From an uncultured Bacteroidota bacterium (lineage in GTDB: Bacteria > Bacteroidota > Bacteroidia > Flavobacteriales > Flavobacteriaceae): a stretch of 48,043 nt of DNA. The position numbers were made by a program, and so were the translations under genes. Where the stretch lies: NCBI GenBank assembly GCA_902525795.1, contig CABZIT010000007.1, positions 1-48,043 on the forward strand, given 5' to 3'. Positions 26,685-35,618 of this stretch are shown here, one piece after another (the stretch's first letter is position 1; each line of letters begins with the position of its first letter). The notes beneath the pieces were generated by a model. The model did no database searches, was not told where the DNA came from, and saw nothing but the letters and a program-made list of their open reading frames with translations.

Positions 26685-27138
26685 TCTTTTTCTCTCAATA
26701 GTTTTTTTTGTCTTAAGTTGCTCGGAAAATAAAATCGAAGTAAATCAAGAAGAAAATAAAGTTGATTTTTTTCAAAAACAAAATCAACAAAAAAAATATC
26801 AATTAAAAAACAAGAGCTCTGTTCAAGAATGGCTACAATATAACCAACTTTCAGAATACGTTAAAGAAATTAACAACGAAAATTTTAGCATGTTTATCGA
26901 TAATGATGTCTTTCTTAAAAAATTTTTTAAAGAAGTATCCATATCTATCCCTGATGATCTAAATCTTTCAGAAATTACTTCTAGGTTATCGGTTGTTGAA
27001 ACAGATTTTTGGGTATTCATTGATAAGCTTAATTCTTTACATGAAAAGAAAAAGCTTGATGACCAAATTGAGAAAATTAATATTTCATTTTCAAATTTGA
27101 ATTTTCAAATTGATAAGATACACATCAAAAAAAAATAA
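26671..27138 (+). CDS. small lipoprotein of unknown function
   Basis: I do not recognise a family. Starting at the TTG that gives MKKISLFLSIVFFVLSC, the product is 155 residues with a clean lipobox (VLSC, Cys17). A Gln/Lys/Asn-rich linker follows (about 18-50), then a helical, charged C-terminal part with a possible coiled coil (SRLSVVETDFWVFIDKLNS and the following helix). An in-frame TTG six codons earlier also exists, but it would put extra residues before the signal. It overlaps the YwaF-like gene by 14 bp and ends 4 bp from the convergent TPR gene. Confidence 0.75.
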   Translation: MKKISLFLSIVFFVLSCSENKIEVNQEENKVDFFQKQNQQKKYQLKNKSSVQEWLQYNQLSEYVKEINNENFSMFIDNDVFLKKFFKEVSISIPDDLNLSEITSRLSVVETDFWVFIDKLNSLHEKKKLDDQIEKINISFSNLNFQIDKIHIKKK

Positions 27139-27142
27139 CTTT

Positions 27143-27829
27143 TTATTCTGTTGTTTTTTGTGCATTTAATGCATCAATACTGATTTTAGCTAGATTAAAA
27201 TTTGGAGCTAGTTCAAGTGCTTCATCCATAAGTGTAATTGCTTTATCAATATTTTTTTCTTTATTTTCTTTAAATGTTAAAAGCCCCTTTAAGTAAATAA
27301 ATGCAGCTTTCATGGGAACTTGATACTGAGTTTGTGTATCAAAATAATTTCTGTATATATCATCATTTGAATTAGCTATTCCAAAGGTTATATGCTTCAA
27401 CGCACCTAAAAAATCATTTAATTGAATTTTAATATCAGCCAACTCATAAGCAATATATGGATTAGGTTTTCTTTTGAATAATTCTTCATAATGTGGTAAA
27501 GCCCTTTCAATCTCATTCAAAGACTGCAGTGATATGGCTTTTACTTCAACAGCCATATCTGAATCTGAATCTAAACTTTCTACACCAATGGTATTTAATG
27601 CCTGAATAAATCTTCCTTCGTTCATATACAAAACCGCTAAAGTATCTTTTCTTTTCTCATTTGGGTCAATAATATTGAGATGCGTAAGCGCATTAATTAC
27701 CCCTTGAATATCTCCTTGTGATTGCATTTGTTTGTAATACTTAGAGTAATGATCCAATAAGTTTTTAAATTCTTGGGCCTGCAATGAAACTGCGAATATA
27801 AATATGGCTATTGTGATAAAATTTTTCAT
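27143..27829 (-). CDS. secreted TPR protein, end of porin operon
   Basis: A 228-residue protein with a Sec signal peptide (about 1-18, IFAVSLQAQ) and about four tetratricopeptide repeats. Examples are AVLYMNEGRFIQALNTIGVE, IERALPHYEELFKRKPNPYI, LNDFLGALKHITFGIANSND and IDKAITLMDEALELAPNFNL. TPR proteins usually hold partners together, here probably in the periplasm. It starts 3 bp after the acidic-loop porin and closes the five-gene operon that begins with the lamin-tail lipoprotein. A scaffold role for the porins is my inference. Confidence 0.85.
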   Translation of the reverse strand: MKNFITIAIFIFAVSLQAQEFKNLLDHYSKYYKQMQSQGDIQGVINALTHLNIIDPNEKRKDTLAVLYMNEGRFIQALNTIGVESLDSDSDMAVEVKAISLQSLNEIERALPHYEELFKRKPNPYIAYELADIKIQLNDFLGALKHITFGIANSNDDIYRNYFDTQTQYQVPMKAAFIYLKGLLTFKENKEKNIDKAITLMDEALELAPNFNLAKISIDALNAQKTTE

Positions 27830-27832
27830 AAT

Positions 27833-29107
27833 TTAAAATACAATTTGAATTAGAAATTCGCCATAGGAGATTTTATCCCCATTATCAAAATCAGTTTTGT
27901 AGGCCCCAAATTGTAGTTTTAAATTATTTTGGACAAGATATTTAGATATACCCAATCCAAAATTCTTATTATCAACCAACAATGAAGAATCATTTTCAAA
28001 TTCTGGTTTATTCACTCCAAATCTAAAGTCAAATGAATATCCTTTTTTCATAAAGTATCCAAGATCAATATTAAAACTACTTCCCAAAACCAAAAAACTG
28101 CTGATTTGTGATGGAGTTAAAACAGTTGCAGCATTTTGATCTACATATATTTCATCAATTCCTGATGCAGAGGAATCTGCATATTCAATAACGGCAGAAA
28201 ATCCTTTATACTTCATTAACAAGTCAAAAAATACTTGTGAATAATCCGGTAAATCAATTTCACCATTTGAGTCAAAGAGTAAAAAGTCCCCATCAAAATC
28301 AGGAATGCCATCATCATCTGAGTCATAATAATGTCCATCTCCTACTGAATTGCTTACTCCAAAATTTTTACTGAGTGCAAATCCAACTTGCATTTTTAAT
28401 TCCTCTTCACCGACTAAATCTACAGAGGATTCATTATTTCCTTCACTGAATGGGCCCATCGGATAGATATTTAATCTGGATCCTATTTTTACCCCTCCAA
28501 GATCAGTATCTCTGGAATCTGCACCAAAAGAATTTTTACCATCTCCCGATGTAACAGCTAAAGAAGGTTCATAGATAATCTCATTTCCAAATTTATAATT
28601 AAAGAATATTCCAAATTCTTCACCAAAATTTGTATAGGTTCTTGAAAGCAAGCTTCTTTCAGTGAATCTTAAATGGTTTTCATTTTGTGTCATTTCAAAA
28701 TTGTTGTGATTTACTTGCTTTTGCCCAAAATAAAATGACATGTTTTGTAATGGATGATATCCAATGTATGATTCTACCAGCGGTTGAGAGGAGGTATAAT
28801 CCATTTGGATAACAAAACTTACTTTTTCTTTTACAGCAAAACCTTCAAAAAATAAATTTGCACTTTTTGCACTAAATTGCTTAGAAACTTCATTCAAAAC
28901 TCCATTCTCTAAGAAATACTCACCCTCCGAGGACATATATGATGGCCTAATAAAACCATTGATATTAAACTTGTAGTCTCCATCATTGAAAGAAAATGAA
29001 ATTCCATTTCCAAGATTAAAGTCTGCGTCATTTGTTTTTGTTAGATCCTGTGAAAAACCTGTAAAAACTGTGAGTATTATTACTAAAATTGTTGTTAATT
29101 TTTTCAT
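27833..29107 (-). CDS. OprO/P-like porin with Asp-rich loop
   Basis: A 424-residue outer-membrane porin, related to the phosphate-selective OprO/OprP family by pattern (FNINGFIRPSYMS near the start, SFYFGQKQVNHNN, TSGDGKNSFG, GGVKIGSRLNIYPMGPF). It has a signal peptide ending FTGFSQ. One loop (262-274) reads DSDDDGIPDFDGD, which looks like a thrombospondin type 3 calcium-binding repeat. It is a paralogue of the porin two genes upstream: both have LPDY followed by KYKGFSA in the same place. The name phosphate-selective is inherited; the acidic loop argues against a simple anion channel here. Confidence 0.85.
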   Translation of the reverse strand: MKKLTTILVIILTVFTGFSQDLTKTNDADFNLGNGISFSFNDGDYKFNINGFIRPSYMSSEGEYFLENGVLNEVSKQFSAKSANLFFEGFAVKEKVSFVIQMDYTSSQPLVESYIGYHPLQNMSFYFGQKQVNHNNFEMTQNENHLRFTERSLLSRTYTNFGEEFGIFFNYKFGNEIIYEPSLAVTSGDGKNSFGADSRDTDLGGVKIGSRLNIYPMGPFSEGNNESSVDLVGEEELKMQVGFALSKNFGVSNSVGDGHYYDSDDDGIPDFDGDFLLFDSNGEIDLPDYSQVFFDLLMKYKGFSAVIEYADSSASGIDEIYVDQNAATVLTPSQISSFLVLGSSFNIDLGYFMKKGYSFDFRFGVNKPEFENDSSLLVDNKNFGLGISKYLVQNNLKLQFGAYKTDFDNGDKISYGEFLIQIVF

Positions 29108-29116
29108 ATTTATATA

Positions 29117-30661
29117 TTATAGTTCTCTTATTCTGTAGATTGGTAATATTTTATTAATTCCCGTTTTAATCAAACCAAAACTAACGTAACTATTAGGAGC
29201 CTCTGGCTCCATCAGTTCAGCAATCAGATTTGATTTTTTTTGTTTCATCGGCAAAATTAAATCCCCTTTCGAAAATTGGATATCAGAATAATCAATTCTA
29301 ACATCAACATCTTGCATTTTCATTTTTTCATAAATCTTAAAATCATTTTTTAAGGCGGTCACAGTGTAACTGCCAACGGATAATGTCGTGTCGTTTTCAA
29401 TTCTGATTGTTTTGATCCCATTAATATCTAACTTTTCAATAATTTCAGTTTGATTTTTTTTTATGATATAAGCATTTGGTCTATCAATTTTTTTTAAAGC
29501 CTTTGACTCTTTAGAACTATGCATAACAACCTCCATTGCTATTTTGCTATTCGTTTCAATGTCAATTGCATCAATAAATTCTTTGGAAGAAGTTCTTACA
29601 TGATCAATAACAATTTGAGATGAAAAATTATTTGCTAATTCTATTTGATTTAAAATAAAATCATAATTTTTATGAGCTGTTTTAATGTATGACAATGCAA
29701 CCGTCAATCCAGATTTAATTCTTCTTTTAAAAGATGTTTTTCCTATTCCTACTCCCCTAATTTCAAAAAGCGTTGCAAACGCATTATTCAAAGCATAGTA
29801 ATTAGAACTTGATCTTGCAGTATTTGATCCAGTTGAAAAATTAATTTCCCCTTTATATTTTTCAGACTTCATATAATGTCTGTATCTGAAACCAAACTCG
29901 TCTAAAGATTTCTTTGCATTGGCAACAAAAAGAGTGTCATTAACTAATCTTATATTTTCCGAAACATTTAAATTTCCAGAGTGTAAAAACATAAAATCAT
30001 AGATGGATGAAATTCCAAATGTGCTTAGTTGCGCAAAATCTTTTCTAAATGGTCTATACTCATGAAAATCAAGTGCAATATGCGGATCAAATTTAGAAAA
30101 GGCCTGAACGGATGCAATAATTTCAGGGGACATCAACTTGGTATGATCTCTGTTTAAATCCAGTCCGTTATTGGCGTATCTATCATTTTTTAAATACCCA
30201 TCAATATTTAGCATCGGGACAAAAGCAAAATGAATCTTTTCTAATAGGTATCTACTATCTAGATTGTGAAGAAGCTCATGTATTAAAAACAATAATGTTT
30301 CTGTACTTGCTGGCTCATTTCCATGAGAACCACCCTGCATCCAAATTCTTACTTTCTTTGAATCTTTAAAGTTTTGATTACTTAGATAAACAATAGGTAT
30401 TTTTTTTCCTTTTTGGGTTTGTCCTACATAATCAAGCTCAACTAAATTTGGAAAATTCTTTTTTAATTCCTCAATAAATAGATTTAATTCTTTTTGATTT
30501 GTAAAGCCCTTTTTCTTTTTTAATGCTGGGGTATTGTTTTCTAAGTCAGAAAAATCCTCGAAAAATGTTTTAGTTATTTTTTTGGATTGCTGATTTAATT
30601 GTGGATGAGTTTTGTTATATCCAAAAAAAATAAAAATTATTAAAAAAACTAATCGAAACAT
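29117..30661 (-). CDS. secreted M14 zinc carboxypeptidase
   Basis: A zinc metallopeptidase that should remove C-terminal residues from peptides, secreted via an N-terminal signal (MFRLVFLIIFIFFGY). The 514-residue protein has the M14 zinc and substrate residues: His113 and Glu116 in GGSHGNEPAS, Asn170-Arg171 in GLDLNRDHTK, the third zinc ligand His200 in ALDFHEYRPF, and the catalytic glutamate in ATLFEIRGVGIG. A C-terminal part of about 180 residues after the catalytic domain is unassigned. It sits between the two porins with 2-bp and 9-bp gaps, so it is made with them; processing of peptides before or after porin passage is a reasonable guess. Confidence 0.9.
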   Translation of the reverse strand: MFRLVFLIIFIFFGYNKTHPQLNQQSKKITKTFFEDFSDLENNTPALKKKKGFTNQKELNLFIEELKKNFPNLVELDYVGQTQKGKKIPIVYLSNQNFKDSKKVRIWMQGGSHGNEPASTETLLFLIHELLHNLDSRYLLEKIHFAFVPMLNIDGYLKNDRYANNGLDLNRDHTKLMSPEIIASVQAFSKFDPHIALDFHEYRPFRKDFAQLSTFGISSIYDFMFLHSGNLNVSENIRLVNDTLFVANAKKSLDEFGFRYRHYMKSEKYKGEINFSTGSNTARSSSNYYALNNAFATLFEIRGVGIGKTSFKRRIKSGLTVALSYIKTAHKNYDFILNQIELANNFSSQIVIDHVRTSSKEFIDAIDIETNSKIAMEVVMHSSKESKALKKIDRPNAYIIKKNQTEIIEKLDINGIKTIRIENDTTLSVGSYTVTALKNDFKIYEKMKMQDVDVRIDYSDIQFSKGDLILPMKQKKSNLIAELMEPEAPNSYVSFGLIKTGINKILPIYRIREL

Positions 30662-30663
30662 TT

Positions 30664-31962
30664 TTAAAAGGAAATTGTTGTTATGAGTCTAAAAATAATT
30701 TCATCTTCAAAAATCGCGGGAGTATTTGTATCCAGATCATGATTAATACCCAGACTTCCATTCACATGTGTTACGGAGGCTTGCACTTTAAAACCATAAT
30801 TTCTTCCAAGTAGCTTGCCGATGCCTAATGTATAATAGTTTGGTCTGTTATAAAATGTCTCATTATTTAAAAAAGAATTCTCATCTGCAATCAGATGTGT
30901 ATATCTTGAGTCTACAGAAAAACCATTTTTGAATAAGTAGCCCATTTGAATATTATACGCACTTCCAAGCATCATCCTTCCCTTTACATAAGAGTCAACA
31001 TCTTGAACTTCATCTACCAAAAAGCTCTCACTAATTGATCCATTATTTCTAATTCTTTGTGTGATATCACTTGGAACTTCTGCAGTGGATTTTATATACT
31101 CACCAAGTGCAGAAAAACCTTTGTACTTAAATAAAAAATCAACTCCATATTTTGTGTAATCAGGGAGCGATTCTTGATCGTTTGCATTTAAATAAATAAT
31201 TCTACCACTATATCTTCCTCTTCTACTACTCATCCCATTATTTTTGCTGTAATGTACACCAATAACAAGTTTGGGGACTTGTTCACGCATGACATCAATT
31301 TGCCTAAATTGACCCATATTTGTAAAGAGACCAAAGGGTAAATAATCTACTCTCCCACCAATTTTTAAACCTCCTCTATCTCTTGAGTAAACATTTTTAC
31401 CATCTCCATTTGTCAATACAAAGTGTGGTCTTACATAAGAACCTCTTCCAGCCCTGAATCTTCCAGAAATAAATAATCCAAATTCTCTTATGGAAGAAAA
31501 TGCAGAAGTTAATCTACTTCTTTCTACCAGTTGTAAAGAATTGGAATTCATAAAAAGTTCTCTGTTATCAGTATAGGTAGATCTTTGTCCAAATTTTACT
31601 GAAATTCTATTAGTCAAGGCATAATCAACATAAGCGTCTAGCAAAGGATCCTCATCTGATTCACCAATTTCTGAAACTCCACTGAGATCAACTTGAAAAC
31701 GGTACTTAAATCTTTCATTACTTGACTGGCCATCCATCCTTAAACGAACTCTTCTCATTCTGTACCTGGATGAGTTGGACTCTTCAGAATTAATACTTTT
31801 CAGTTCTGACATTGGTTGAGCGTAACCAGTAATTCTAACGTTGTACCCAGATTCTCCAACAAATCTTAATCCCTCCCCAAATTTGTAAGATTGCATTTCT
31901 ACGTCTTGCGCATTAAGATTGATAAGAAAAAATAAAAATGGTAAAACTTTTAAATATTTCAT
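30664..31962 (-). CDS. OprO/P-like porin with Arg-rich loop
   Basis: A 432-residue outer-membrane porin. I start it at the ATG giving MKYLKVLPFLFFLINLNAQ, a proper signal peptide one base after the lipoprotein gene; the open frame runs 51 residues further upstream but overlaps that gene. It is arginine-rich in the barrel's first part (RYRMRRVRLRM at 66-76; GRFRAGRGSYVRPHF) and in a loop (SSRRGRYSGR at 245-254), as expected for an anion channel of the OprP type. Shared motifs with the second porin of the operon, TNGDGKN, GGLKIGGRVDYLPFGLF and LPDYTKYGVDFLFKYKGFSA, show they are paralogues. Confidence 0.85.
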   Translation of the reverse strand: MKYLKVLPFLFFLINLNAQDVEMQSYKFGEGLRFVGESGYNVRITGYAQPMSELKSINSEESNSSRYRMRRVRLRMDGQSSNERFKYRFQVDLSGVSEIGESDEDPLLDAYVDYALTNRISVKFGQRSTYTDNRELFMNSNSLQLVERSRLTSAFSSIREFGLFISGRFRAGRGSYVRPHFVLTNGDGKNVYSRDRGGLKIGGRVDYLPFGLFTNMGQFRQIDVMREQVPKLVIGVHYSKNNGMSSRRGRYSGRIIYLNANDQESLPDYTKYGVDFLFKYKGFSALGEYIKSTAEVPSDITQRIRNNGSISESFLVDEVQDVDSYVKGRMMLGSAYNIQMGYLFKNGFSVDSRYTHLIADENSFLNNETFYNRPNYYTLGIGKLLGRNYGFKVQASVTHVNGSLGINHDLDTNTPAIFEDEIIFRLITTISF

Positions 31963-31963
31963 A

Positions 31964-33127
31964 TCAATTAAAATTTGAGCCATCAACCGTTGTTCCTGGT
32001 GAAAATAATGCCCCATTTGCTTCAGGGATTCCAGCATGTTGTTCAAACTCTCCAGTAATATCAGGGTTTCTTGTGTAGGATTCGTTTGGATTATTGGATA
32101 AGGGCTCAATATCAAAAGTTAAAACAGAAATATTATTGCTATCATAAACAGTAACAAAATCTCCGCTATTGTTCATATTTAACATTCCCTCAGAAGCAAC
32201 CTGCACAATGGATCCACCAAAAGTTCCAGTAGGAGTTCCACCACCAAACAAAACTAAAACGCCACCTGCTGGAATTACTGTACCCTCAGGGAAAACATGT
32301 CTCTCGACATCCAGATCATGAACTGACCAACCAGAAATATCTAAAGCACTACCGTAATTATAAAATTCAATAAATTCGTCCTCGTTATGTACATACTCAC
32401 CATCTCCATTAGCATCTCCATTTAAACCTGAATTCCAAGGATCATACAACACTTCATTGATTAATATTTGTGGAGATGGACATCCATTGTACTGTGCTGG
32501 TCCTGGCTCATTTGGACAATCATCAAAACCATCTAAAACACCATCGCCATCAGCATCAACTACAGGGCATCCATTATTTTCAGCATCTCCAGGCTCATCC
32601 GGGCATTGATCTTCATTATCATAAATACCATCACCATCTGTGTCAGGACATCCAGATCCCTCAATTGGACCCGCAGTTTCCGGGCAACTATCATTAACGT
32701 CCACAATTCCATCTCCATCTGTGTCATAATCATCATCAATAATTGTGATGGTCAATTGAGGATTCAAAAAAAGAAAGTTTCCATTGGAGGAAATATCAAT
32801 TTCAATAGTTTCATCGCCTTCACTTTCAAAATCATCGATTAAAGCAATGGATACTGAGCCTGATGAAGATCCCTCAGAAATAGTAATTGAAGATGCACTA
32901 ATACTATAGTCCTCATCTAAAGTAGCCGTACCACTAGTGAGAACTGTTAGATTAATATCTTCATCTGCGGGAACATTTACACTAGCATTAATTTGAATTT
33001 GATCTGCATAATTTTCATCGAATTGTAAATCACTAACATCAAGAGTAATTGCGGGTAAAATATCGTCTGTATCACAGGCATAGATTATAAAAAAAGTAGC
33101 TAGAATATAAAATAGTTGAAACCTCAT
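31964..33127 (-). CDS. surface lipoprotein: Calx-beta, TSP3, lamin-tail
   Basis: The 387-residue protein begins with a lipoprotein signal (ATFFIIYAC, Cys18). An acidic stretch DTDD follows directly, which resembles the lipoprotein export signal that sends Bacteroidota lipoproteins to the cell surface. Domains in order are: a Calx-beta-like domain (about 27-133, with ATLDEDYS and [13 protein letters not shown]), three thrombospondin type 3 calcium-binding repeats (about 134-217, [15 protein letters not shown] and copies), and a lamin-tail domain (about 218-387, [30 protein letters not shown]). No catalytic domain is visible, so it is probably a binding or structural protein needing calcium. 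It heads the five-gene operon. Confidence 0.88.
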   Translation of the reverse strand: MRFQLFYILATFFIIYACDTDDILPAITLDVSDLQFDENYADQIQINASVNVPADEDINLTVLTSGTATLDEDYSISASSITISEGSSSGSVSIALIDDFESEGDETIEIDISSNGNFLFLNPQLTITIIDDDYDTDGDGIVDVNDSCPETAGPIEGSGCPDTDGDGIYDNEDQCPDEPGDAENNGCPVVDADGDGVLDGFDDCPNEPGPAQYNGCPSPQILINEVLYDPWNSGLNGDANGDGEYVHNEDEFIEFYNYGSALDISGWSVHDLDVERHVFPEGTVIPAGGVLVLFGGGTPTGTFGGSIVQVASEGMLNMNNSGDFVTVYDSNNISVLTFDIEPLSNNPNESYTRNPDITGEFEQHAGIPEANGALFSPGTTVDGSNFN

Positions 33128-33147
33128 TTTTAATGTGTATTTTTATT

Positions 33148-33165
33148 TATGTTTACACTAACATA
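33148..33165. promoter_or_regulatory. operator-like dyad between divergent operons
   Basis: TATGTT-TACACT-AACATA has 6-bp inverted arms and a 6-bp spacer, near the middle of the 50-bp gap between two divergent starts. No exact TAnnTTTG is present on either strand of this gap. It could be a shared operator; a chance dyad in AT-rich DNA cannot be excluded. Confidence 0.4.
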
Positions 33166-33177
33166 TAAAAAAAAATA

Positions 33178-34101
33178 ATGCTAAAAACATTTTTACAGAT
33201 TTTCTTTCCAGCATGTTTTTTTATTTTTTTCATATCCTGTAAAAAATCTGAGATAACTTTTACTTCAAATATAACCCCGCAAATTATTTCTGAGATACAA
33301 AACGGAAGCGGTGTATTTTTATATCCCCTTAGAGATGTTGAAATTGAAGTTTATTATTATATTCCTAACAACTATAGTAATGAGTCTAAAATCTTCTTTG
33401 CAATGCATGGAGGAGGAAGAGATGCTGAAGGGGTTAGAAATAGTATGATTTCAGCTGCAAATCAGTATAATTATATCATAATTGCTCCAAAAATTGATGC
33501 AACTAATTTTCCACTTGGTGATCAATATAATTTGGGCAATGTTTACGAAGACGGAGATAATCCAAGTGAGCAAACATTAAATGATGAAAATGATTGGACC
33601 TTTTCATTAATTGAACCGCTGTTTGATTCTTTAATCAATAGCTTAAGTCTTACAAACGAAAATTATAATATTATTGGTTTTTCTGCTGGTGGTCAATTTG
33701 TACATAGATTTATTTTATTCAAACCTGAGGCTAGATTTTCAAAAGCTATAGTAGCTGCTCCTGGATGGTATACAGTTATTGACACTAATATTAATTTTCC
33801 TTATGGTTTTGGAAATTGTATTCTTGATTTTAACAACGTTGAAAATCTATTCTCCAAAGAGATTTATTTTATTGTTGGTGATCTTGACAATAACCCGAAT
33901 GCATATGGGCTGAGAAGAAACGATTATGCTGATGCTCAAGGAATTACCAGACTTGAAAGGGCAATACACTTTTACAATGTTTCAAATAATATTGCTTTGG
34001 AAAATAACTATAATTTTAATTGGAATCTTGATATTGTACCAAACACAAATCATTCATGGCAGCCCAATCTGCAATATGCTTTATATTTAATTAACAATTG
34101 A
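33178..34101 (+). CDS. lipoprotein alpha/beta hydrolase, PHB-depolymerase-like
   Basis: A 307-residue protein with a lipobox (FIFFISC, Cys21) and an alpha/beta-hydrolase fold. The oxyanion region AMHGGGRDAEG (about 75-85), the nucleophile elbow IIGFSAGGQF (Ser169), a likely acid in VGDLDNNPNAYG (Asp235 or Asp237) and the histidine in NTNHSWQ (His292) form a plausible triad. The pattern resembles LpqC/poly(3-hydroxybutyrate)-depolymerase-type esterases; the true substrate is unknown. It is tethered to a membrane outside the cytoplasm. Its stop overlaps the symporter start (TGATG), so it is coupled with a carboxylate transporter. It diverges from the porin operon. Confidence 0.85.
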   Translation: MLKTFLQIFFPACFFIFFISCKKSEITFTSNITPQIISEIQNGSGVFLYPLRDVEIEVYYYIPNNYSNESKIFFAMHGGGRDAEGVRNSMISAANQYNYIIIAPKIDATNFPLGDQYNLGNVYEDGDNPSEQTLNDENDWTFSLIEPLFDSLINSLSLTNENYNIIGFSAGGQFVHRFILFKPEARFSKAIVAAPGWYTVIDTNINFPYGFGNCILDFNNVENLFSKEIYFIVGDLDNNPNAYGLRRNDYADAQGITRLERAIHFYNVSNNIALENNYNFNWNLDIVPNTNHSWQPNLQYALYLINN

Positions 34102-35552
34102 TGAAATTTTCAAAGAAAAAAATAGGATTATTTCTTGGTCCAGTTCTGTTTACACTGTTGATGTTATTTTTTAACCCCGAAAATTTAAACCCAGAAGCTA
34201 AAAGCATTTTGGCCTCCACTATTTGGATTGCAATTTGGTGGATAACTGAATGTGTTCCAATTTCAGTTACAGCTCTTCTACCCATTATATTATTTCCTTT
34301 AACCGGTGGCCTTGATATCAAATCAACTACAGCATCTTATGGTCACAATTTAGTTTTTCTTTTTGTGGGTGGTTTTATAATTGCGCTAGCAATTGAAAAA
34401 TGGAATTTACATAAAAGAGTTGCTCTTAATATTATAAAATTTACAGGAACTAAAAAATCAAGAATAATTTTAGGTTTTATGATAGCAACAGCAATATTAT
34501 CAATGTTTATCTCCAATACCGCTACAACGATTATGATTCTACCTGTTGGGATGGCAATTATTTCAAAAGTTTCTGAAAATAAAAATTCTGATGAGAATAT
34601 GAGCTTTGGAAAATCATTGATGATAGCAATTGCATACAGTGCCTCAATCGGCGGTATGGCCACTTTAATAGGGACTCCTCCAAATATGATTTTTGCAGGT
34701 GTAGTAAAAGAAAGTTATGGTATTGAAATAAGTATGATTGAATGGTCAAAATTTGGTTTACCAGTTTCATTATTTTTGCTAATAATTTGTTGGATTTATC
34801 TTACAAAAATTGCTTTTTCATTTGAAGACAAAAATCAGATCTCAGGAAAGCAAGAAATCAATAACCAACTTAAAAAATTAGGTAAATTTTCAAACGAAGA
34901 ATTGAAAGTTTCTATCATTTTTGGAATGACCGCCTTAGGCTGGATATTTAGAAAGCAACTTGTAAAAATTATTCCCTTTCTAGATGATACAATAATTGCT
35001 ATCACTTTTGCAATTGTACTTTTTATAATTCCAGATAAAAAAAATAAACCTTTGCTGAATTGGGAGGACACTGTTAAATTGCCTTGGGGAATATTGTTAT
35101 TATTTGGAGGTGGAATGGCTATTGCCTCAGCATTTGGTAAGAGCGGATTAGCACTATGGATAGCCAATCTATTATCAACTATGGATGGGGTTTCTCTATT
35201 TTTATTAATATTAATAATTGTAGCATCAATTAATTTACTTACAGAATTGACATCAAATATGGCTACTACAGCTATGTTGCTTCCAGTGTTGGTAACAATG
35301 GCATTGGCAATTAATGTTCATCCATACTTTTTACTGGTTAGTGCAACATTGGCTGCTTCATGTGCATTTATGCTGCCCGTGGCAACTCCCCCCAATGCTA
35401 TTGTTTTTGGATCTGGTCTCTTAAAGATAGAAGATATGTTTAAAAAGGGCGTATGGATGAATTTATTTTCTATAATAATCATAACAATAATTGTGTACTA
35501 TATTTTGCCATACGTATTTGATCTAAGCAAAGAACTAATACCTTTATTATAA
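34101..35552 (+). CDS. SLC13/DASS family sodium:carboxylate or sulfate symporter
   Basis: A 483-residue inner-membrane protein with about 11-12 helices. Two family repeats with the SNT sodium-site pattern are visible: MFISNTATTIMILPVGMAII followed by ASIGGMATLIGTPPNMIFAG, and LTSNMATTAMLLPVLVTMA followed by LPVATPPNAIVFGSG. This places it in the divalent anion:sodium symporter family, which imports dicarboxylates such as succinate or malate, or sulfate. I use the ATG that overlaps the hydrolase stop by one base, not the TTG just before it. Coupling to an esterase suggests it imports the acid that the esterase releases. Confidence 0.92.
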   Translation: MKFSKKKIGLFLGPVLFTLLMLFFNPENLNPEAKSILASTIWIAIWWITECVPISVTALLPIILFPLTGGLDIKSTTASYGHNLVFLFVGGFIIALAIEKWNLHKRVALNIIKFTGTKKSRIILGFMIATAILSMFISNTATTIMILPVGMAIISKVSENKNSDENMSFGKSLMIAIAYSASIGGMATLIGTPPNMIFAGVVKESYGIEISMIEWSKFGLPVSLFLLIICWIYLTKIAFSFEDKNQISGKQEINNQLKKLGKFSNEELKVSIIFGMTALGWIFRKQLVKIIPFLDDTIIAITFAIVLFIIPDKKNKPLLNWEDTVKLPWGILLLFGGGMAIASAFGKSGLALWIANLLSTMDGVSLFLLILIIVASINLLTELTSNMATTAMLLPVLVTMALAINVHPYFLLVSATLAASCAFMLPVATPPNAIVFGSGLLKIEDMFKKGVWMNLFSIIIITIIVYYILPYVFDLSKELIPLL

Positions 35553-35618
35553 TCTGTTTATTTTTTAATAATAAGATTCAATTTTTTTGTAATTTGAGAA
35601 AAACAAACAAACTAAATT

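Noticed and set aside
31963-32115. Upstream extension of the Arg-rich porin by 51 residues
   Set aside because: It overlaps the lipoprotein gene, has no signal peptide and reads as antisense-like sequence; the ATG at 31962 gives a proper signal peptide.
32480-32730. CRISPR-like or tandem DNA repeat
   Set aside because: The repetition is coding: three TSP3 protein repeats of unequal length in the lipoprotein, without regular spacers.
32470-32842. Histidine- and isoleucine-rich open frames on the plus strand opposite the lamin-tail lipoprotein
   Set aside because: They are shadows of the repeated Asp/Gly codons of the TSP3 repeats and have no start context or family features.
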